Below, piece after piece: positions 23,060 through 34,892 of a stretch of 64,000 nucleotides of DNA. The DNA lies in contig JAGYXB010000797.1 of NCBI GenBank assembly GCA_022495005.1, positions 1,364,001 to 1,428,000 of the forward strand, written 5' to 3'. The first letter of the stretch is position 1; each line of letters starts with the position of its first letter. Source of the stretch: Rhyacophila brunnea (lineage: Eukaryota > Arthropoda > Insecta > Trichoptera > Rhyacophilidae). The translations under genes were made by a program, and so were the position numbers. Below the pieces are notes generated by a model. The model had not been told where the DNA came from. It searched no databases and saw only the letters and a list, made by a program, of their open reading frames with translations.

Positions 23060-24215
23060 GGGATACAGTTGACAGTATTGCTTTACGGTAGCCAATCAAG
23101 ATACAAGATACTGTGAAGTACATGCCTATAGCGGATAATGGAAGAATGGGGTGAATAGAGAACTGACACTGCACCATCTTGTCACATGTGGCGAAAGCTT
23201 TCTATTAAAAGTGCCTTGAAAGAGTCTAAACCTGACCTGACATAACTTCATGACTGCCAGATTTTTGATAAACTATTAAATACTGACATAGATCCATAAA
23301 GGCTTCGTATGGAATCCATATGTTCCTATAGAAAGCGAAGATTAACGAAGAATACACGTTCTTCCACGACAATACATTTAGATACCATTCATTATTGATG
23401 GGTCGATATTGAAATGCTCAAAAATCGGCTGACGGCTTCATAATTTTGTTGTTTGTGATGGACCAAGCTTGTGATGGAGCGGAAACAGGATGTAATATCG
23501 GAATCCTATATGATGGGTGGTGATATTCAATAATTTCCTGAAAAGCGGCAATGCAGGACTGACAAACGTGCATAGGACAAGAAAGAAGAGAATGAAAACC
23601 TTTCTGTAATGTTAATTTTTTTGTTTACTTAATGGACAACTAACTAATTTTATATTATATTAAATAAATAAATATTCTGTACATTTTCTCCGTGTTTTAT
23701 TAACCCTGCCACCCCTTCCTTTCTGAAAATTCAATTTTTACTGGACCATATTAAAATCTTAAGCTCCCGGGCTTCTTATATGTAATAGGGTCCCAAAAAT
23801 GTCAAAAGGTCAATGTTTTCTATTCATAGAATAACTTTTATTTCAACAAACTTATTATCAGAATATTAATACTATCGACCATGGGTACTTGATGAATTTT
23901 GAATAGAGTGCATTTCATTCGTGAGTAGACTCAGTACAAATTTATAAGACGGTTTTGTGTAGCTTTTTCTGCTCAAAAATAATAGTTTAAACTAAAAGAT
24001 TATATACAATAAAATTTAAATAAAATAACTGATAATACTGACTATTTATATCGGCCAATGGGTAGCCACATAAAGCAAATTCTATCGGATAACAAATATT
24101 ATGTTGGTGTTATTGATCGTCTTAAATATTAAATTCACCTCTATGCATAGTGTCTGAAGATGCTGAATGGCGAGACCCGAGTCGCAAAAAACGATTGAAT
24201 TAGATTAATACAAAA
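23060..24215. repeat. repeat matching 38440-39360 inverted
   Basis: About 1.1 kb pairs with 38440-39360 on the other strand: GCTTTACGGTAGCCA, CCATTCATTATTGATGG, GGTGGTGATATTCAATAA, TCCGTGTTTTATTAACCCTG and others. It forms the inner end of the large inverted duplication. No conserved open frame was found in either copy. Confidence 0.75.
24150..24187 (+). ncRNA. hammerhead-ribozyme-like motif, degenerate
   Basis: CTGAAGA, a GCT/GGC stem, GAGA in place of the core GAAA, then CCCGAGTC. The order fits a hammerhead core with a very short helix III, but the changed GAGA and weak helix II make activity unlikely. It is the counterpart of the motif at 38464-38498 in the other arm. Confidence 0.35.
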
Positions 24216-24422
24216 CTTATATCGATAGAATTTAAATTTATTATTATTTGTTATGTTTGACATTTTAGACTCAATTTACATAAAAGCAAATAAATTTGTT
24301 TGATTTTTATACTTTGATTGTATGTATTAATTTTGGAAGACGTAAACGGCTCTGAGTATATAATAAAGTCCAATTATTCTGGGTCAAAACCGTTTCCTCG
24401 ACAGTGTCAAGATTATCAGGCA

Positions 24423-24735
24423 CTGTTAGCGAGGGGTTCAAGACTAAACAATGCGCTCCCCAAAGACATGGATAGTTTCAGTGATGTAATGTGTATTTTG
24501 TTTTTGAAATTTTATTTTAATGATTGATATTATTGTTTATGTTGTTCCCTTAAATCAATACTTGGTAAGACCTTAAATAAGTAGAAAAATAAAATAGAAT
24601 AATAAAAGAACATAAAAAATAATATCAATCATTAAAATAAATTTTCAAAAACAAAATACACAGTACATCTCTGAAAATATCCATGTCTTTGGGGAGCGCA
24701 TTGATCAGTCTTGAACCTCTCACTAATATAATATG
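24423..24735. repeat. LINE-tail inverted repeat
   Basis: 24423-24540 (+) and 24600-24730 (-) are two copies of one LINE ORF tail in opposite orientation, about 115 bp each with a spacer of about 60 bp. Both contain ATGCGCTCCCCAAAGACATG and TTTTAATGATTGATATTATT. The plus copy translates with NNALPKDMDSFSDV, like the C terminus of a non-LTR reverse transcriptase ORF. Confidence 0.65.
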
Positions 24736-24739
24736 ATAT

Positions 24740-26073
24740 GATATGAAATAATATAATTTCGCACAAAAAGATGAAATTCACATCGGAAATGGATGGTTTT
24801 CACACATGATCGACAATCCTTAAATGGTAGATTATTACTTTGAAAATACATAATTCTCACTTGTCAATAGATTATTGTAACACTCAAAAATCAATAGGTG
24901 TATCGACGTATATGTTGCTATTCTTTACAGTTAAATTATGTATTTTAACACGAGTATGTATACCTAATAGTATTTATTGTACATATTGTATTCAGATATA
25001 TTTACTATATGATACAATATACAATATACAATATGAATGGTTATAATAATTGTTATATAGATAGAACATAAATGGAGTTTTGTATGTCTTCAAAAAAAGT
25101 TCCATGAATATACAGAACACGAAGAAATAGAACGGTGACAAAACAGAACATGAAAAAACAGAACAGCGATAAATAATATAACTATGACCTCTCATGAAAA
25201 ATATTACACATAATATTGAAATTTTGGTGTCTCTATAATATGTTGTATAGATTTTAATAACACAAATAATAATACGCGGTAAAAAAAATCAAATTATATA
25301 ATTTCTGCATTCCTAATCGCTGGAAAGCCTCAATTAAATGGGACTTATCTCGGTGTTGCCGGCAAGCTAGGTATATTTCGTCTTAATTAATGTAATATGT
25401 TGAAAATGCTTGGGGGACTAGGTACAACGAAATATTCAGTATAATAATTCTGTACAGATAAAGAAGGGAAGATCACATATCTTTCCAATCAGAACATGGA
25501 ATCATTTTGAGGCTGCTACTGAGAGATGCCCTAACTCTAAGACTACAAATTTGTTGTGAAGCTTTTCACAACACCTTAAACTATTTGTGTGATTGTAGTC
25601 ACCCAAGCATTTGTAACCGATTAGTTGGCCTAAGGCGAGATATAGCTTGCCATCGATTATTATTAGCCATGGATGCCCATACAGGTCTCCTTGAAGTTAA
25701 AAAAGGTATGAGACCCTTAGTAATCGAGTAGCAATTTAGTTGTGTATGATTATCAAAATCAAGCAGATAAATTGAGGCTTTTTCGAGTGTTTTCAAATTT
25801 AGGTACTTCAGGTATGCCGGGAACTGGGGGAGATATTATTTTATAAATATGGGGAAACCTAGTATATCAATAGTTTTATAACTAATATTTTATTGGTTAA
25901 GAAGAATTGTTATAGCTTAACAACTTGAGCACGGACCTGCGCAGACGCACACTTACTTTCGTGCGCATATTGTAGGTATGTAAACGCTGTTTCTGTTTGT
26001 ATAAACGCTTCGTCTGTGTGCGAAAAGTCTGTTTTAAACATTTAAACGATACAATAGTATTTACAGTTTTACA
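24740..26073. other. non-coding stretch, no gene seen
   Basis: AT-rich sequence with LINE-tail-like scraps (around 25100-25180, CAGAACA repeats) and short frames lacking motifs. No clear element boundaries. Confidence 0.45.
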
Positions 26074-26334
26074 ATGAATACACCATCTCCATCGGGGTGT
26101 TACAAAACACCTTTACAAAAACAAGCACGAAAAATTATTGTTTTTAATGTGACCGAATGTTTAAAAAAGATGAAAAAACCGTACAATTTTAAATATAATA
26201 TAGTTACGAGTAAATCGCCAAACGAAGCAACTGGCAATATTAGCATCATTAAGACTTTAGAGAGTAATGCGGGAAGGCAAAAAATCGATACTTATATGAT
26301 GACAGTTGGAAAAAATACTATGAGTACGATATAA
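26074..26334 (+). CDS. small ORF of unknown function, possible transposon N-terminus
   Basis: 86 codons from ATG, rich in Lys (QKQARKIIVFNVTECLKKMKKP). The opening resembles, weakly, the N-terminal segment of some insect DDE-transposase ORFs, where a helix-turn-helix region follows 'K-ARKII--V'. A second frame just downstream (26353-26658) has an acidic AESDDSDGFYF stretch. No catalytic motif follows. This is probably a transposon relic; I do not recognise it with confidence. Confidence 0.25.
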   Translation: MNTPSPSGCYKTPLQKQARKIIVFNVTECLKKMKKPYNFKYNIVTSKSPNEATGNISIIKTLESNAGRQKIDTYMMTVGKNTMSTI

Positions 26335-26928
26335 AAATCAAAGATTTTTTATATGGTAAGTGATTTAGGAATCGACAAACATATGGAAAATGTGACAATA
26401 AACATTGTTGCTGAGTCAGATGACAGTGATGGTTTTTATTTTCAGAACAAAACACTGAATCAGATGAGATATCATAGTAATGCTTCATTTAGTTATTTAA
26501 TGATTCATATTGAAAGTAATTTTAAGGATTTGCTACGTGTAATACGGGCTGCGTTTTCGTTACTGACCGAAAACTTGCGATACTACTTGAACCTCAAAAT
26601 TGTCACGCTTATGTTGCTTAGATATAAACCGTGCTATAACATTTCATTATATACGTAGGATTGATACTTAGTAAAACTGACGTCAAAATTAATTTAACAG
26701 AATACCTATGTATCTACTTAAATAAGTAGTGCAGCCCAACAAGTTATTTAGCGTGCGAAGTTCTAATGCACCAATGCAGGTGTACTGACATGTGATACCA
26801 ATTAGTATTTAGTAAGCAGACTCCGTCACAGTTGACTCGAGCAAGCAAATGCATCCTGCATAATTCGAGATATGGAAATTGCGCTCATCCAAATTGTATA
26901 CTAACAGGTATCAACTAGGGATTGTAAC

Positions 26929-27540
26929 TAGGGAATCCAATCCCGAGCCAAAATTCTGATCGCGGGATTTCGGGATTACAATTTGACAATCCCGGGATTG
27001 GCATTTTTTTCCATTGTCAATATAAAGAATTTATATTTACAAATAACATTGATAAAATCGGTTAAAAATAAATCTAGTATAATTTATACTATTTAAGACA
27101 TTTATTGTTAATATTTTATACGTTCAATCTTAGAAATACATAAGTTTAATAGAGTAAATAATATTTTAATATAAATAATAATGTTAATTTAATATGAGAT
27201 TGGTGTTTCTGATAGTAAAAACTTAATGATTGGGTTAGCGAGATTTAAAATAGTAAAGCAAATCATGATGTACGTATGGCCTTTCCGCTTGATAAATCTA
27301 ATTAGTCAGGTAAAAATGAAACTGCCGTAAAACGTATGAGATTATAGTTGAATTACTTTGTTAATAGTGCGAAGCACTGTTTTTTTCCAATCTTTCTCAT
27401 TTTTATTAATTTATGTGAAAAACACATGGGTATAAATCAAACTTCATTCAAACTCAGTTTATTTCTAATGTAGTTATTTGTTATTAAAAGTTTTTTTTCT
27501 GTTATATTTTATTTTCCACAAAAATTGATTGGAATCCCTA
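26929..27540. mobile_element. CCCGGGATT-family MITE (right end eroded)
   Basis: Starts TAGGGAATCCAATCCCGAG and has subterminal CCCGGGATT repeats. The right end GATTGGAATCCCTA has lost the neighbouring CTCGG block. The target duplication is not preserved. Related copies are at 31298, 42239 and 62067. Confidence 0.75.
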
Positions 27541-27611
27541 ATACCACAAAAAAAATATTTCGTCCGAAAAAACTTAATTTGGAGAACGCTTTTGAGCAGG
27601 TATTAAAAAAG

Positions 27612-27860
27612 CCAATAGTTAAAATTTGTCGCAATTAATCATGGTAGTCTAAGCATAGTGGCAATGCACAGGGCGTGAAACCCAAGAGACGCAGGTTCGA
27701 TTCCTGCCGGATATCTTACTTTTTTCAAAAAAGATTTTTCTCTTGGTTATAAGATTTTTTCTCAAAAGTGTTATCAATCAATAATTAGAATGGTACATTC
27801 TTAAAATCTTGTGAATTATTCGTTGTATAAAAGAAATAGTTAACAAATTATAACATTAAA
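27612..27860 (+). repeat. tRNA-derived SINE, family S1 (copy 2)
   Basis: The best S1 copy. GCAGGTTCGATTCCTGC at 27691-27707 is a perfect T-arm with a box B core. Upstream is a tRNA-like TAGTCTAAGCATAGTGGC region. The tail CTTAAAATCTTGTGAATTAT, followed by TCGTTGTATAAAAGAAATAG, is the sequence found as a perfect inverted repeat at 62754-62937. Confidence 0.65.
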
Positions 27861-28845
27861 TATTAAAATATTTTGTATCTGGGTAAACGACATAATCGAA
27901 AAATAAAAATTCATGGTGGAGCTTATTTGTAAAAAAAAAAATATCAAAATTTGGGCACATCAGATAGATGATGGTTACTTAAACCCTGACTGCTAAAAAT
28001 ATTAAACATGGATACATGCTTTGCCTACTAATTCTCTGAAAGCTGGTTGTACAAATTCGAAAGAAAAAAATGCCAATCTCTGTTGCAAACAAATTATATA
28101 CGACTATTTACTTATTCATAGAGTATACGCTTTATAACTTTTTTCACTTTTTTACTGCACTGATACGCCTCTTCGACTTTAAATTAGATCAAATGATATT
28201 CACTTGTATTAATATAATATGTAGTATGAAATAAATAGGTAATTTATATTTAATAAAATATATTACGGAGTGCAAAGTTGTGAAGTGACAACTCATTTTA
28301 TATTATTTATCATAGAAATGTTCTAAAACGGTGTTGAAGGTGAAAATATATTTTTTAAATTATCAATAATTGTAAGAATACATTTTTCTCAGAAGGAATA
28401 TCGGTAAACCATCTTGACGAAGAGAACTTACCTTACATACCTAAGAAAAACTTCTCATGCACATTATCAAGACTACAAAAATAAACGACTTGGTATTAAA
28501 GAAAAATTATAGAATACCTATCTTGAAATTTGTTAATACTTCTTAGAATTATCAAAATAATTAGCTGGGCGCGGGTTTACAAGCCATCTCCAAAGCGCCG
28601 CTAGCGGCCGTCTGGGGTCTCTAGCGGCCGCGCAACTTATGTGACATTATTTTTCGTTACGCCTGTTTGATTTTCCTAACGAATCCGCCCGGGGAGGTCA
28701 AGACAAAATCATGTATCCATGCTAAAATAATTCTGACAGCTAAGTCAAATAAAAGAACATAGAATTTAAATCGAATTCAAAATTTTCAAACTTCATCGGT
28801 CATGAAAATGAAAAATTGGAATTGTCAGAAAGACAAACAAACTAT
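27861..28845. other. non-coding stretch with a GC-rich patch
   Basis: AT-rich DNA without a gene. At 28566-28640 there is a GC-rich patch with AGCGCCGCTAGCGGCCGTC and a second TCTAGCGGCCGCGC block, sharply different from its surroundings; its origin is unknown. Confidence 0.45.
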
Positions 28846-29365
28846 GTATTTTACCACGTTTTTATTAGCTCGTATTCTTGTTTGTCCGGTACAGATTTTT
28901 TCTTGTGTGTACCTACAGTACAAAATTTTTCTTGTTTGTCCAAGATTTGTATTGGACGATTGAAGATTTTTAACTAACTTCCCGACTAGCTAGACATTTG
29001 AAACTTTAAGAATATATCAGAACACGACGACAATGTATTTTTTTAATACTTTTGGCCATCTTTAAGTGGAATTGAATTTATTTTCAGTTAATTCTGTTTT
29101 GTACGTTTCGGAAAAAAATCGTTAAAAGTAATATTTACTACTCACTATTATTGGTTGCTAAGTGGGTCCTAGCAACTAAAGTGCGTTACTATGTAAATCA
29201 ATATGAAATGTCAAAATGACATTTCAGTATTCTATACTTATTCAGTATTTCTATCAAGTACAAAAAAAAGTATTTATTAATACATAGAATTGTCAAGTTT
29301 ATATGATTCAACAGAAATTTTTAAAACGTTGTATATAAAAAGTTATTTTTATCTTGTAATTATTT
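28846..29365 (+). repeat. R1 interspersed repeat, fullest copy
   Basis: About 520 bp from TTTTACCACGTTTTTATTAG to TTTTTATCTTGTAATTATTT. It includes AACTTCCCGACTAGCTAGAC, ATATCAGAACACG, TAGCAACTAAAGTGCGTTAC and the palindrome GAAATGTCAAAATGACATTT. There is no ORF. The ends share TACCACGTTTTTA / TACAACGTTTT in inverted orientation, perhaps short terminal inverted repeats. Confidence 0.75.
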
Positions 29366-29685
29366 TACTTGTATATGTCAGTTGGGGCTAAGCAGGAAAA
29401 GGAAATTAAATAAACGTAATATTTTGAATTTTATAGTATAATAATATAAATAAAAATTACGAACAATACAGCCCTTGTCACATGCAGACCAGCAGCTCAG
29501 TTGTATTACAGCGCACGACGTCTTAATGCTAAGCACGGCGGCGTTTCGACGACCTCAAGGGGTTATAACTGTGGTTAGTTAACCCCTTATAGTAGGAATG
29601 AATTAATAGCCACGATACAATTTATACTATATGACAGGGTATGAATATCAAGAGATAGCTAATGAGTCAAACCTATGTAATCCAT

Positions 29686-30305
29686 CAGTGGCGAAGGCTC
29701 CATACTAAGAAAAATATATCTTCAAGTATTTGATTTATATTAAAATAGGTAAATAAAAAATATGTATGCAAAATATAAAACAATTGAGAGTCATCTATCG
29801 TCAGAATTATGAATACCGTTTAATTTACTTGAGTTTCGAATAAAAAAATAAGTGGCCACAAGCGCCATCTATTTTCAACTGAATTAGCATCGGATTCTGA
29901 TCGACAGAATCCAAACTACATTTTGTATCGCTATGACGTCACATAACATCAAGCATGTCTGTAAATTTGAACCGAATCTATAAGCGCTACAGAATACGCT
30001 TACTGTAGGCCCTACACTCTTTAGGAATATATTTATTGTCGATGTTTGTCGCTTTAGGCAAATGATAAATACATAAAATGATTTAAAAAAATAATTTCTA
30101 TTGGATTCAATGAGATATAATTAAAAATTGATTTTTAAAATAAAAAATGATTTTATCTTGTGATGTGTGTCATTGTGTTGTTTACATATTCATCAGTAGT
30201 AATATCGGATTATCTCCTTATTACCCGTAAGTATATCTGACAAGTATATTTTTTTTATAATATCTCCACAGCCTACCTCTTTCCAAAAGTCATCCTTCGC
30301 CACTG
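29686..30305. mobile_element. hAT-type non-autonomous element
   Basis: The left end is CAGTGGCGAAGG and the right end CCTTCGCCACTG, perfect inverted repeats. A perfect 8-bp target duplication TAATCCAT is present (29678-29685 and 30306-30313). The 620-bp AT-rich interior has no transposase. Confidence 0.88.
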
Positions 30306-30313
30306 TAATCCAT

Positions 30314-31297
30314 GTACATGCATATCAATTAATGGTCTGTCGTTATTAAATAATATGTTGAAGAAAACCCTATATTAAGATTTTACATTTTATTCTTACT
30401 ACTTTGTGAAGTCGAAAACCGGATGTCGCTATACGCCGAGTAAAGTAAAGAAATACGTATGACCGACAAAGTTTAGTGTGCACTATTTATGGCAGATCTT
30501 AAAAGCCTATTTCCATCTTTCGCTACTGGTGTACGTCATAATAAACAAATGTCCCCCGCACTAGGATGTAGTATACATTTTAGTAACAGAAACAAACGCA
30601 ACATACATCCTCAGTGGAAAATCTAAGTGCATCTATAATTCAAAAGTAATCAATAACAATACTCATATAAGTGCACATTGCAATCATACGTTGCTCATTT
30701 TCATATTATACGTATATTTTCCATTTTCCGATGTTGATTTCGAATGTGCCACTCCTACTTCAATCATGCCAGAATAATGCATCGGAAATATAGCGATGGG
30801 ACAATCCAAGCTCGATGCACATTCAGTACATGCACCCACTCGTACCTATATGCCCACTTTTGTGGAAACTGCGAGCATATTATGCAACTGGGTTGGAAAT
30901 AAATGATTGCACACAGGGTGAGGTGAAAGCCTCAAAAAATATTTATTGTTGATACATTCATTTTTGGTCAAGTTTATCTTGAGATATTTTTTATTCTTTT
31001 TGGACCTGAGTACTGTATGCAATGTTGCCAACTGTCGTTGACAAAAACATACCAGACGGGTTATAAAAAATTTGGCAAGAAAAAATACTAGGATTTTTTG
31101 AAATAAAATTGCAAGTAAATCAAGAAGTCAATAACTATCGAAAAAAGTACAAAAATCTAAAAAAATGTCGATATGTGTAAAAACTACACATTTTAACCGA
31201 AATATAAGGATGATGAAAAATACTGTATAAAAAATTGAGGCGACATTTTTCGCTGCCTATGGCATTATGTTTAGGGACGTCACTGGGTCGTCCCATT
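30314..31297. other. non-coding stretch with hAT-end fragments
   Basis: No gene. A hAT-like end (reverse complement CAGTAGCGAAAGATGG) lies near 30520-30540, and another (reverse complement CAGTGACGTCCCTAAAC) ends at about 31284, directly next to the MITE that starts at 31298. Confidence 0.5.
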
Positions 31298-31954
31298 AAG
31301 GGATGCCAATCCCGAGATCCCGAACTATTTTCGATACCTATGAATCCCGGGATTGGTAAACATAATCCCAAAACTTTCGGGATTGATTTTTTTTATCAAT
31401 TTTTATGAAAAATGAAATAAAAACGAAAATATAACGGAAAAATACTTTTAATAATAAATAAATACATTATAAATAATCTTATTATATTATCTTTTCATAA
31501 ATAAATAAAACAGTTTTACGTTCACAATATTATTTATATAACAATATTATTTACTCCATTAAACCTACGTATTTCCAAGATTGAACTTCTTTTCTTCTTT
31601 CGACCATGTCCGATCCTAATAGGATCATATGGGCCTCCACAGAGTAGAGGTTTGTATTGACAGATTTTGTTTTTTTACGAGAAATGGATGTCACCACTTG
31701 GACTATACGCCGTGGGTCCCAGATTTGAATCCTGGGTCTGGCAAGTACACATAGATTGAACTTACACAATATTAACAATAAATGTCTTAAATAGTATAAA
31801 TTATACTCGATTTATTTTTGACCGATGTTATCAACGTTATTTGTGTATATAAAATTTTTATATTAACTATTGAAAAAAAAGCCAATCCCGGGATCGTAAA
31901 ATTTTAATCCCGAAATCCCGGGATCAAGATTTTGGCTCGGGATCGGATTCCCTA
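31298..31954. mobile_element. CCCGGGATT-family MITE with a SINE inside
   Basis: In opposite orientation to the copy at 42239. It starts near AAGGGATGCCAATCCCGAG and ends CTCGGGATCGGATTCCCTA. A perfect 8-bp target duplication GTCCCATT is present (31290-31297 and 31955-31962). Subterminal CCCGGGATT/AATCCCGGG words are present. A 164-bp SINE copy (31589-31752) is inserted. Confidence 0.85.
31589..31752 (-). repeat. tRNA-derived SINE, family S3, 5'-inverted copy
   Basis: The body (CTTTCGACCATG...GAGAAATGGATGTCA) is in the minus sense, whereas the tRNA-derived head (TTGGACTATACGCCGTGGGT...GGCAAGTACACAT) is in the plus sense; the switch is at about 31693. An 11-bp target duplication AGATTGAACTT flanks it exactly (31578-31588 and 31753-31763). 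The layout is that of a twin-primed, 5'-inverted retrotransposon insertion. Confidence 0.85.
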
Positions 31955-32299
31955 GTCCCATTGCACCGTTCGAATTTCGAATTATTATATTTAATACGTT
32001 GGGAGAAAAGCTCATGGAGATAGCTGAATTTGTAATTATGTCGTCGGTACTTACATACTTTTACTAATTCACTGTCTTAACGTTAGATCTATAACACCCT
32101 GTGGAGAGCTGCAAACATTAAATACACATGGCTGCGTTAATCGATCTCTTTGAAAGGAACGATGAGACAAAAGACCGCAGAGTAATGCCGGTTTTGTAAG
32201 TGCAACAGAGACGAATATATTAATATAGGTAAGTATTTGGCATAGCACTAGACTTAGTATAAAGCAGAGTTTTCCAACCTGTATGATACACACTACCAG

Positions 32300-32345
32300 G
32301 GGCGGCTTTATCTTAAGGGATCATAGGGACCATCCCCATATCTCA
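32300..32345. repeat. solo hAT-like end
   Basis: CAGGGGCGGCTTTATCTTAA begins a terminus-like sequence with no partner nearby. Confidence 0.3.
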
Positions 32346-32441
32346 TGTCAAAAATACACGTCCGATATTTTATCATTGACAATATATCCTAGGTACTGAA
32401 TTACGTGTTTAAATGAACTATTTAATTTATTTGATCTATCT

Positions 32442-32671
32442 CAGCGCTCGAAATGGAAAAGCTTACTAACCGGAGCGCTCGGAAATTTTCTGAAGATATT
32501 AACATAGTTATCAAATTAATGTTATGTGTATTTCATAAAAAATAAGTTTGTTAGATTTCTGTTATATGGCCTGTCTAGCTCAGACGGTCAAATTATTTAT
32601 TCCACGAGACGGAGCGATAACTTTACCGATTTCACGAAAAGGAACGGCGCTCCGGTCCATTTCGAGCCCTG
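32442..32671. mobile_element. hAT-type MITE
   Basis: The left end is CAGCGCTCGAAATGGA and the right end, reverse complemented, CAGGGCTCGAAATGGA. The 8-bp target duplications ATCTATCT and ATCCATCT (32434-32441, 32672-32679) match at 7 of 8 positions. GGAGCGCTCGG / GGCGCTCCGG words are subterminal. It is 230 bp long. A partial relative lies at about 21560-21715. Confidence 0.8.
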
Positions 32672-32679
32672 ATCCATCT

Positions 32680-33544
32680 AAATCTGTCGCAATTTTATAG
32701 AGATATTTATTAATACTATACAAATAAATAAAGCAATGATTGTAAATTATGTAATAACGTATAACAAATTAAGAAAGCTATGGCTTCTATTTTTTGCTGA
32801 CCGCTGAAATCTCGTTCTGCAAAGGATGTGAATGCATTAGCGTTAGTATACACATACTGGGGAGCGAATAAAATAACCGTGAGTAAAAACGCTCGCTGTA
32901 TGTCGTTGTCCAAAACTGACGTGTTTTTAGATGTGATTAAGTAACGACTCATTTTTTCATTAATACAATCATATTATTATAAGTAGCTTAGTACATAATG
33001 TATAATATGAGAAACTATGCAGGTATGTATATTTAATAATTAATGGCTAAGCCCCACCACCTAGAAAGTCATCGAGCCTCCACTGTCTTCTACCATGCCC
33101 CCACATCCTGAAACGACTCCTAGCCTAGGATCTTTTCAGCCTCCTCTGGGATCTATTGCTAAGATTTTCTCTGCAGCAGCATTTCGCAAACGGTAGGTAC
33201 TACGCAGAACGAGTTGACGATATCCCTCTAAAGTGGATGAAACCGATCCTGGTTATTATTTAACTACCTAAGTGGAATAAGTACAACGAATTTTGTTTTA
33301 TTTTAATTAAAACAGATTATAAGGATTCAGTCATTTTTAACTGTTCATGGTACAAATCTCTGTGAAAAGTGTTTATCTAATTTAGCTGGCCGACACGCCA
33401 CCCTGGGCCCCCTTTCGACTCATTAAGGTGTTGGTATACTATCACTAGACCAGATTTTAATTTTTATTAGAAATAAATTTTAGAATTTATTGATCGCATC
33501 GAGTTGTTTTGACTGTTATGTTAATTAATATATTCGACTGTATT
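32680..33544. other. non-coding stretch with repeat debris
   Basis: No gene. At 33092-33130 it shares CCCCCACATCCTGAA and CCTAGCCTAGGATC with the right end of the element at 3456-3843. The remainder is AT-rich and unassigned. Confidence 0.45.
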
Positions 33545-33917
33545 TAGGAAAAAGGGCGTAATCCTTGATTTTTCGAAAAGTGCTTTTATTAGATATTAAC
33601 AATGTATACAACTCAATACACGTTATATAAAAAGGAATTAAGCCGCAAATGCCGAATTATTATCTAAATTCAGGTTTTAATTGAGATTAATTAATTTTTA
33701 ATTTATGGAAAAAAGCATTTATTCTCAATTTTAATGATTTTTCTGTAATAACTTCTTTAATTATTATTAGATCGAAAATATATTACACCAAATCATCAAT
33801 CATCATGCATCTAATGTCTGTGCCTATTTTAAAAAAAATATTAAACTTAAATCTCTCAAAAAACGTTTTTAGCCTCTCCTGTAAAATTTGTACTGTGAGG
33901 GTTACGCCCTTTTTCCC
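33545..33917. mobile_element. short inverted-end element, unassigned
   Basis: GGAAAAAGGGCGTAATCC at 33547-33564 is mirrored by GGTTACGCCCTTTTTCC at 33900-33916 (about 17-bp inverted ends with one indel). No target duplication could be fixed. A frame of about 100 codons running out of this element across 34040 is not a gene: it crosses into the next MITE. Confidence 0.5.
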
Positions 33918-34047
33918 AAACATGGTCGTATGTACTACGTTAATGGATGTCAAAGAAGACAAGTGCAGAAAAATAATTAAAACAGTTTTTTCGGATAAAA
34001 AAACTTTGTATTATGATGTAAATCTATATCAAATTTATTGTTTCAAT

Positions 34048-34559
34048 CAGTGGCGGCTCGTCCATATGCACTGCGGTACTGCAGCAAAGCAAATTGAGAC
34101 AAATGTAATATTATAATAAACATAAATTTATGTATATTATGAAAATATCAATATTATTAAGCGTGTAATCAGCTCGCCCGCGCATCGATACATCCAATAT
34201 CCAATAATATCATCATACAGCGCGGTAGGTACTTAATTTTCTTACTATATAATAATATATCTGATCAGCTTCGGACTGCCGGTCAGACAGTCCGTTTTCA
34301 GTATTTCTCCGTTTCTGCGTCGCGCGTGAGCACACGTGCCACAGCAAGGAAAGAAATATAGCTATATTGATTTATTAACATTGTTAAAAATTATTCCTTC
34401 AAGCAATTTATGCAAAGTTCTTTATTTTAATTTTTAATATAATTAATTATTTATATTTAATTTTGATGTTAATAGTAAAATATAATCCAAATAAACATTT
34501 ATTTTTATTTTTCATCAACTGCAGAACCCCGAAAATATCTTATCCACGAGCCGCCACTG
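34048..34559. mobile_element. hAT-type MITE
   Basis: Perfect 14-bp terminal inverted repeats CAGTGGCGGCTCGT, and 8-bp target duplications GTTTCAAT and GTTTCAAC (34040-34047, 34560-34567) matching at 7 of 8. It is 512 bp with no coding content. Confidence 0.87.
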
Positions 34560-34892
34560 GTTTCAACCCACTTTACTTGCTGTTTCAACTTACCTCGGTA
34601 CTAGGTGGGTTGAAACAGTCGGAACACTTCCCTTAAAATGGGTTTTTTACTAAGTAATTAATTGCCACTATACTGTTTTTAAATGCAAGTAAAGGATAAA
34701 ATTTAATATATTATGCAAAAAGTACATTTTCATAGTCTTAGTAGTGAAACTGAGCAAGTTATGACCAAAAATGTAAAAATTGTGTCAACCCACCACGGTC
34801 TCGCCTACGCAATTTAATTTACCATCCCGATATTTAAGAAAACAATGACTATATTATTATTATGTACCTACGAAAACTAAAGAAATATATAG
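34560..34892. other. non-coding stretch, no gene seen
   Basis: Contains a GTTTCAACCCACTT...GGTGGGTTGAAACAG inverted pair near 34561-34620, so the MITE landed in or beside another small repeat. Nothing coding. Confidence 0.4.

Noticed and set aside
33805..34116. Frame of 103 codons on the plus strand
   Set aside because: It starts inside one inverted-end element and runs across the boundary of the hAT-type MITE at 34048, so it cannot be an ancestral gene.
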